Source of the DNA: Bacillus inaquosorum KCTC 13429
GTDB lineage: Bacteria > Bacillota > Bacilli > Bacillales > Bacillaceae
Length of the DNA: 55,339 bases
Direction of reading: 5' to 3'
NCBI RefSeq assembly: GCF_000332645.1
Contig: NZ_AMXN01000012.1
Span: 1 to 55,339, forward strand
Under the pieces are notes generated by a model, which searched no databases, was not told the origin of the DNA, and was given only the letters and a program-made list of their open reading frames with translations. This document shows, piece by piece, positions 50,639-55,339 of this stretch; the stretch's first letter is position 1, and each line of letters opens with the position of its first letter. The position numbers and the translations under genes were made by a program.

Positions 50639-50667
50639 ATTATATCAACTATTGGGAAACAGGTCAC
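50639..50667 (-). promoter_or_regulatory. darA: darA promoter (extended -10)
   Basis: GTGACC (50667-50662), 17 bp, TATAAT (50644-50639) with TGA before it. It lies in the tmk-darA gap and may serve darA through yabA. Confidence 0.6.
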
Positions 50668-51302
50668 AATTGAATTTTTTTCAACGCTTCATTGATAACC
50701 TTTAGAACGTCCTGAACGACGAGATCTTTGGATTGGCTGGCATCAATTGAGTGAAATCTTTTCGGGAATCGCTTCATCAGCTCTTGATAACCTTCCTGTA
50801 CCTTTGTATGGAAGCTTAATTTTTCTAAATCGAGCCTGTTTTTCTCCCGCGAGCCGTTTGCGTGAATACGTTGCAGGCCTACTTCCGGATCAATTGAAAA
50901 ATAAACCGTTACATGGGGCATCATATCTCCGATGGCAAACTGATTAATTGACAGAACCTCATCAATACCAAGGCCTCTTGCGTATCCTTGGTATGCGAGC
51001 GAACTGTCTATGAATCTGTCACAAAGAACCACATGCCCCTGTTCCAATGCTGGTTTTACTTTTTCAACTAAATGCTGGCGTCTTGCAGCTGCATATAAGA
51101 GAGCTTCTGTTTTCGGGTCCATTAATGTGTTGTTCTCATTCAGAATAACCTCTCGAATTTGTTCTGCTATGTCTATGCCGCCCGGCTCTCGAGTTGCTGT
51201 AACCTGAAGGCCTTCTGCTGTCAGTATGTTTTTGATTTCCTGCAGAACAGTCGTTTTTCCCGCACCTTCAGGACCTTCGAATGTAATAAATAAACCGCTC
51301 AT
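50664..51302 (-). CDS. tmk: Thymidylate kinase
   Basis: Tmk phosphorylates dTMP to dTDP for DNA synthesis. The 212-residue protein has the P-loop [11 protein letters not shown] (8-18), the DR(Y/F) motif as [18 protein letters not shown], and the lid region near [12 protein letters not shown]. Its start overlaps the yaaO stop by 4 bp (ATGA); GAGGAG is 5 nt upstream. Confidence 0.97.
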   Translation of the reverse strand: MSGLFITFEGPEGAGKTTVLQEIKNILTAEGLQVTATREPGGIDIAEQIREVILNENNTLMDPKTEALLYAAARRQHLVEKVKPALEQGHVVLCDRFIDSSLAYQGYARGLGIDEVLSINQFAIGDMMPHVTVYFSIDPEVGLQRIHANGSREKNRLDLEKLSFHTKVQEGYQELMKRFPKRFHSIDASQSKDLVVQDVLKVINEALKKIQL

Positions 51303-52741
51303 GATTTCTCCTCTTCTATATAAACAAGTAGTTGTTTCTCTTTGATTTTCATATTCCCTTGAACATGCGTTTTCATGCTGATCAAGCGGCTGAGCTTTTG
51401 CACACTTTCTTTCGTCATTCTTTCTCCCGCCATGATCATCGGGATACCTGGAGGATAAGGGATGATATCATCTGCATTCAGCCGGCCTGCTGCTTCATCA
51501 AAGTCCACATATTCTTTCTTGAACGTTTGTAAGACCTTTTTTTGATATGGCAAGACAGTAACAGGCTGCGCTCCCCATTCTGCAGAAACAAACATCTGAT
51601 CCGGAGGCATTTTTTCAATCTCTTCATCAATGCTTTTAATCGTTTCAACGTTTATTCTGCGCTTTCCTCCCAATGGAAGAACGAGCAGTACTTGATTTTC
51701 ATCAGCAAGCTCAGTGAATATGTTGACACGCTCTAATATGTTTTGCAGCGTATATCCAGAATGGCCCCGTTTTGAACGAATCGTGAGCTTCAACGGATCC
51801 GTTATTATCCGTGGGTCGGCCGGTTTGACAGCTTCTGCATTTGTAAGTGAATCAAACGTTTGTTTAAGTGATTGTATTCGCTGCAGAATGTCAGAAAGCT
51901 TTTGTTCTTCTATAATATGCTCCACATAAGCACGGGCAATGTCTAATGAAGCCATGATCGGATAAGACGGGCTGCTGCTTTGTAATCGGGTTAAATACTC
52001 TGCCACCCGATCCCGATCAATTCTGCAGCTGCTGTTGAGGTGCAAATAAGAACCCATCGTCATGGCAGGCAGCGTTTTATGAGCCGACTGAACAACAATA
52101 TCTGCCCCCATTTTTAAAGCTGAGACTGGAAAAGGCTCCCCTAAAACAAAATGTGCGCCATGCGCTTCATCCACCAAAACAGGAATCCCGTAACGATGGG
52201 CCTCTGAAATGATTTCGGTCAAATCAGCACTATGCCCGTAATATGTCGGATTGGTCAGCACCAAGCCTTTCGCATCTGGATATGCTGCCAAGGCTTCTTT
52301 TATTGTATCAAGCGGAACATGCGTAGGCACATGCAACGCTGCATCAATGTCAGGTGCGAGATAAACCGGCTCAGCACCAGCCAAATCAACAGCATGAAAT
52401 ACAGATTTATGACAGTTTCTTTGAACCAAAATTGTATCGCCCGGTTCACAAACTGATAAAATCATTGCTAAGTTCCCGACAGTCGTACCATTCACCAGAA
52501 AAAAACTTTCCGCTGATCCATATAATTGACTGACAAGCTCTTGAGCTTCCTTAATCACCCCAGTAGGATGATGGAGATCGTCCAATCCTGCCAGTTCAGT
52601 TACATCAATGGTGAGAAGCGGATTGAATATCGACTTAGCGTCATCAAAAAAGACATCTCCATTGTGATGTCCCGGAACATGAAATGAATGAGAATTTCTT
52701 CTCGCATGCTGAATCAATGCTTTATATAAAGGTGTGTTCAT
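51299..52741 (-). CDS. yaaO: Orn/Lys/Arg decarboxylase family PLP enzyme YaaO
   Basis: A 480-residue fold-type I PLP enzyme of the group III amino-acid decarboxylases. The N-terminus has [11 protein letters not shown], the cofactor region has [19 protein letters not shown] and the PLP Lys in [11 protein letters not shown] (about 222). The C-terminal domain contains PYPPGIPM. Paralogous to the arginine decarboxylase SpeA; the substrate of YaaO cannot be told from sequence. AAAGGA is 8 nt before the ATG. Confidence 0.9.
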   Translation of the reverse strand: MNTPLYKALIQHARRNSHSFHVPGHHNGDVFFDDAKSIFNPLLTIDVTELAGLDDLHHPTGVIKEAQELVSQLYGSAESFFLVNGTTVGNLAMILSVCEPGDTILVQRNCHKSVFHAVDLAGAEPVYLAPDIDAALHVPTHVPLDTIKEALAAYPDAKGLVLTNPTYYGHSADLTEIISEAHRYGIPVLVDEAHGAHFVLGEPFPVSALKMGADIVVQSAHKTLPAMTMGSYLHLNSSCRIDRDRVAEYLTRLQSSSPSYPIMASLDIARAYVEHIIEEQKLSDILQRIQSLKQTFDSLTNAEAVKPADPRIITDPLKLTIRSKRGHSGYTLQNILERVNIFTELADENQVLLVLPLGGKRRINVETIKSIDEEIEKMPPDQMFVSAEWGAQPVTVLPYQKKVLQTFKKEYVDFDEAAGRLNADDIIPYPPGIPMIMAGERMTKESVQKLSRLISMKTHVQGNMKIKEKQLLVYIEEEKS

Positions 52742-52776
52742 TAAAACAATCCTTTGAATGTGTCTTCTTATACTTT

Positions 52777-52805
52777 ATTATATCGTGCCTCTCACAGAAC
52801 TTAAA
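52777..52805 (-). promoter_or_regulatory. yaaO: yaaO promoter
   Basis: TATAAT (52782-52777) with a poor -35 TTTAAG (52805-52800), spacer 17. No clear terminator separates yaaN from yaaO, so readthrough may add to it. Confidence 0.5.
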
Positions 52806-52822
52806 GCTAGACTTACTGGTAA

Positions 52823-53980
52823 CTATCTTTCCTTTATTGTAAGCAGCTTTTGCTTCAGATCGCCTTCCATCATCATGAGCTCTTCTTCTGCCTGACGGCG
52901 TTTGATTCGTCCTTCTTCTTGTATCGTCAGCGTTTCTTCAAGCGTGCTGATTAAGCTTTCCTGCACCTTTTTTAAAGTATCGATATCAACAAGGCCTCGT
53001 TCATTCGCCCGCACAGTTTCAATTGTATTGGTTTTCAACAGATCAGCGTTTTTCAGTAAAAGCTCGTTGGTTGTATCAGCTACTTTTTGCTGTGCATCTA
53101 CTGCATTGCGCTGCCTTAAAAGCGTCAGCGCAATCGCTACTTGGTTTTTCCAAAGCGGAATCGCTGTCACAATGGATGACTGGATTTTTTCAGCTAACGC
53201 TTGGTTTGTATTCTGAATCAGCCTGATTTGCGGAGCGCTTTGGATTGTAATTTGCCTGCTCAGAAGCAAATCGTGCACCCTTTTATCTAACCGGTCAGCA
53301 AATTGAATCAAATCGTTTACTTCTTGAACGGCCATTTGGTTGTGCTCACTTGATTCGGCCTGTTGCTTCAGTTCAGGAATCGTTTTTGTTCTTAATTCCT
53401 CCAGCTTCAGTTCCCCTGCAGCAATATAAACATTCAGCGCGGTGAAATACTCTTTGTTTTTCTCATATAACTGCTCTAACAGCTTATTGTCACTGATTAA
53501 AGCATTTTTAGAATGCTCCAGCTTCAAGCTGATTCTGTCTATCTGTACACTTGTCTTTTGATATTTAGACAGCACCTCCTGAAGAGAATTCGATACTCTT
53601 CCAAACATGCGCGCCAAAAAACCCTTTTTCTTGGACTGAAGATCATCAGGATTTACCTGCTCCAGCTTTTTCATCAGCTCTCCAAGAATTTCGCCAATCT
53701 CTCCGACATCCTTCTTTTGAACATGATCAATCATGGTATGAGAAAAATTCAGCAGCTTAGACTGAGCTTGAGAGCCGTATAAAACAATGCTCTGCATGTT
53801 TTTATGATCGATCTGTCCAGCGAGCTGAATTGCCTTTTCCTTGTTTTCCTCAGGAAGAACATCAACAAGACGTACTTGCTGTGTCTCTGCTTTTACAGCC
53901 TCTGCCTTGGGTATCTCTATATCGCCAAAAGGGTCTGCCAATAATTCATCTATATGAAGGTCGCTTTGATCTCGGTTCAT
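52823..53980 (-). CDS. yaaN: TelA/YaaN-like toxic-anion resistance family protein
   Basis: A 385-residue, almost wholly helical protein of the TelA family (tellurite and nisin resistance in other species). There is a [14 protein letters not shown] acidic start, long coiled-coil segments rich in Gln, Glu and Lys, and the conserved central [14 protein letters not shown] and [13 protein letters not shown]. No membrane helix is visible. Its biochemical action is unknown. It follows xpaC by 18 bp, the usual pair. Confidence 0.9.
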   Translation of the reverse strand: MNRDQSDLHIDELLADPFGDIEIPKAEAVKAETQQVRLVDVLPEENKEKAIQLAGQIDHKNMQSIVLYGSQAQSKLLNFSHTMIDHVQKKDVGEIGEILGELMKKLEQVNPDDLQSKKKGFLARMFGRVSNSLQEVLSKYQKTSVQIDRISLKLEHSKNALISDNKLLEQLYEKNKEYFTALNVYIAAGELKLEELRTKTIPELKQQAESSEHNQMAVQEVNDLIQFADRLDKRVHDLLLSRQITIQSAPQIRLIQNTNQALAEKIQSSIVTAIPLWKNQVAIALTLLRQRNAVDAQQKVADTTNELLLKNADLLKTNTIETVRANERGLVDIDTLKKVQESLISTLEETLTIQEEGRIKRRQAEEELMMMEGDLKQKLLTIKER

Positions 53981-53998
53981 CGCTCTTACCCTCTTCCA

Positions 53999-54613
53999 TT
54001 ATTTCTTTAATGAATGCTTTGCTGCATCTAATTCAAATTGCAGGTCATCAATTTCATCACCCATTACTTGAGTTAAATCCTCCTCTACACGCTTTGTCAA
54101 CTCAGCAAGTGTGATACGCGCCTCACTCAACGACATCGACAGTTCTTTGCTTTTTTTTGGATGAGATGATAGAAAGGCATACTTCTCTGTCAATTCAACA
54201 ACCGAATCGAGAGTTTGATAAAAAAAGCGCTCGGCCTGATAAAACCGTTTTGGCTTTTTTTTGGTGAGAATATAAATCCTTCTGACAAGTCTCAGCATTT
54301 CTGCATTTTGTTTAAACGTTTGTATGCTCTTTGCCTGAAACAAAGCTTTCCGGAGGCGTATGATTTTCAGCCTTGCTTCCTCGAGATTTTTCTTAATGTA
54401 AGCATATTCTCTTCCTGTCAGCGCATGCTTTTTAAGAAACAACCGTCTGGTGTTCCAAATGCCAGCTGTATATACGACCACTCCTGAAGCGAGCCCATAA
54501 ACAAAAGATAAAAAAAGCGACTGATTTAAACCGAAAAAGCTCAATATCCCTATGAAAACAAAAGTCGCACTGCTTGTTAAACTCCATATCAAAAAGTGAA
54601 GAAATCTCTGCAT
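53999..54613 (-). CDS. xpaC: Membrane protein XpaC
   Basis: A 204-residue protein with two membrane helices near the N-terminus (about 8-27 and 32-52) and a helical cytoplasmic remainder (family '5-bromo-4-chloroindolyl phosphate hydrolysis protein'). The name comes from a phenotype in X-phosphate hydrolysis; no catalytic motif is visible. With yaaN it likely forms a membrane-linked stress unit. AGGAG is 9 nt before the ATG. Confidence 0.9.
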   Translation of the reverse strand: MQRFLHFLIWSLTSSATFVFIGILSFFGLNQSLFLSFVYGLASGVVVYTAGIWNTRRLFLKKHALTGREYAYIKKNLEEARLKIIRLRKALFQAKSIQTFKQNAEMLRLVRRIYILTKKKPKRFYQAERFFYQTLDSVVELTEKYAFLSSHPKKSKELSMSLSEARITLAELTKRVEEDLTQVMGDEIDDLQFELDAAKHSLKK

Positions 54614-54653
54614 GAGATAATCGACTCCTGTGTATATACTCAGTTTTAATATT

Positions 54654-54682
54654 ATTATCTACTACGTTCAATCCCTAAACAA
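54654..54682 (-). promoter_or_regulatory. xpaC: xpaC-yaaN sigma-A promoter
   Basis: TTGTTT (54682-54677), 17 bp, GATAAT (54659-54654). Confidence 0.5.
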
Positions 54683-54723
54683 GTTTCATCTTCTTTTTAT
54701 TAACTCATTCCTTATGAAAGAAT

Positions 54724-54747
54724 ACAAAAAAAGACCTTTTCAGGTCT
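54724..54747 (-). terminator. csfB terminator
   Basis: AGACCT/AGGTCT (54732-54737 with 54742-54747), 4-nt loop, then seven T on the minus strand; the csfB stop codon is in the stem edge. Confidence 0.85.
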
Positions 54748-54940
54748 AAGAATATAATGGCGGTGTATGAATGCTCTTTAGTTTTTTTACGTAAAAGGCA
54801 TAGTCAGGATCGGAAGTTGATGTAGAAATTACTTTTCTCTCACAATCTAAGCATATAAATTTCGTATAAAGATGAATGCCTCTACTCTTCTCTTGATCAC
54901 AAATCACACATGTATGATTAGGTTTAACTGTTTCGTCCAT
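54746..54940 (-). CDS. csfB: Anti-sigma factor CsfB (Gin)
   Basis: CsfB/Gin holds back sigma-G in the forespore until engulfment ends and also inhibits sigma-E. The 64-residue protein has two CxxC pairs (CVIC near 11-14 and CLDC near 30-33) that bind zinc. ATG 54940 has GGAGG 8 nt upstream. It is made from a sigma-F promoter. Together with fin it is the second zinc-ribbon anti-sigma factor in this window. Confidence 0.95.
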   Translation of the reverse strand: MDETVKPNHTCVICDQEKSRGIHLYTKFICLDCERKVISTSTSDPDYAFYVKKLKSIHTPPLYS

Positions 54941-54960
54941 CGTCCCCACCTCCGTACAAT

Positions 54961-54990
54961 TAGCCTTCCCTTAAACCGGATATTGTATAC
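54961..54990 (-). promoter_or_regulatory. csfB: Sigma-F promoter of csfB
   Basis: GTATA (54990-54986), 15 bp, GGGAAGGCTA (54970-54961), one mismatch to the sigma-F -10 consensus. Same layout as the fin and yabS promoters. Confidence 0.82.
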
Positions 54991-55082
54991 ACTATTTAGA
55001 TCTTTTCGAAACTTGGAATCAGTATATGGACTATATAAGCTGTCGGTGTTTGTATTTGTTTGATTTTATCGATCTTGAATAC

Positions 55083-55109
55083 ACAAAAAACCCAGCTCAA
55101 TGAGCTGGG
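55083..55109 (-). terminator. rRNA operon terminator
   Basis: CCCAGCTCA/TGAGCTGGG (55091-55099 with 55101-55109) followed by six T on the minus strand, about 10 bp after the 5S rRNA. Confidence 0.93.
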
Positions 55110-55118
55110 TTTTACCTT

Positions 55119-55234
55119 GCTTGGCGGCGTCCTACTCTCACAGGGGGAAACCCCCGACTACCATCGGCGCTGAAGAGCTTAACTTCCGTGTTCGGTATGG
55201 GAACGGGTGTGACCTCTTCGCTATCGCCACCAAA
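55119..55234 (-). rRNA. rrf: 5S ribosomal RNA
   Basis: A 116-nt 5S rRNA running from TTTGGTGGCGATAGC at 55234 to GACGCCGCCAAGC at 55119. It contains the conserved CCGAACACGGAAGTTAAG and GATGGTAGTCGGGG blocks, and its ends pair to form helix I. It is the last gene of an rRNA operon whose 23S gene is outside the window. RnmV, encoded here, would trim it. Confidence 0.97.
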
Positions 55235-55339
55235 CAAATGCCTTCAGGATGAAGGTACTGGGCGTTTCTCACAGGATGTGAGAGCCCTTAGCGGAGTTTC
55301 TTTGCTTTTCCGCCTTTTAGAGAGTGTTCTCTCAAAACT
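55235..55339 (-). other. 23S-5S rRNA spacer (partial)
   Basis: No gene. Several short hairpins are visible (CCTTCATCCTGAAGG, CTCACATCCTGTGAG, GAGAGAACACTCTC), typical of Bacillus rRNA spacers and probably RNA-processing sites. The 23S gene is cut off by the window edge. Confidence 0.8.

Overview
The window is a core-chromosome segment of a Bacillus subtilis-group bacterium, shown in reverse orientation: every gene but abrB lies on the minus strand. Gene order, protein sequences and signals match the origin-proximal right arm of B. subtilis as I remember it (csfB-xpaC ... lysS, between two rRNA operons). Scattered substitutions against my memory of strain 168 (for example in PabC, TilS and YabS) suggest a close relative rather than 168 itself. 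I see no mobile element, prophage or CRISPR array.

Reading in the direction of transcription (high to low coordinates): the 55 kb end holds a 23S-5S spacer and a 5S rRNA with its terminator. Then come csfB (anti-sigma factor), xpaC-yaaN, and a replication and signalling cluster: yaaO, tmk, darA, yaaR, holB, ricT, yabA, trmN6, yazA, rsmI. abrB stands alone on the plus strand, convergent with rsmI. It is followed by metS, a parS centromere site, tatD, yabE, rnmV, ksgA, yabG, veg, sspF, ispE, purR, ridA, spoVG, glmU, prs, ctc, pth, fin, mfd, spoVT, yabM, yabN (mazG-like), rqcP, yabP, yabQ, divIC and yabR. Next are tRNA-Met and tRNA-Glu, then spoIIE, yabS, yabT, tilS, hprT, ftsH, coaX, hslO, yacD and cysK. 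The folate operon (pabB, pabA, pabC, folP, folB, folK, yazB, dusB, lysS) follows, and the 0 kb end carries the tandem promoters of the next rRNA operon.

The genes combine translation and RNA modification (metS, lysS, two tRNAs, tilS, ksgA, rsmI, rnmV, pth, rqcP, dusB), nucleotide and cofactor supply (prs, hprT, purR, folate genes, coaX, tmk), replication and repair (holB, yabA, mfd, parS), envelope work (glmU, divIC, ftsH, yabE, yabM) and sporulation. Sporulation control is the strongest theme. Recognisable promoters exist for sigma-H (spoVG), Spo0A-dependent sigma-A (spoIIE), sigma-F (csfB, fin, yabS), sigma-E (yabP), sigma-G (spoVT, sspF) and sigma-K (yabG). There are also sigma-B (ctc) and ECF-type (antisense to yabE) promoters. 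Two anti-sigma factors (CsfB/Gin and Fin) and two AbrB-fold regulators (AbrB, SpoVT) lie here.

No wholly new multi-gene system is apparent. The best leads are regulatory: a parS site overlapping the metS terminator, an antisense ECF promoter at yabE, a yabE promoter lying inside the longest reading frame, an intrinsic-terminator hairpin in the metS leader, an extra pair of 0A-like boxes upstream of abrB, and a TRAP-type triplet array over the pabA ribosome binding site.
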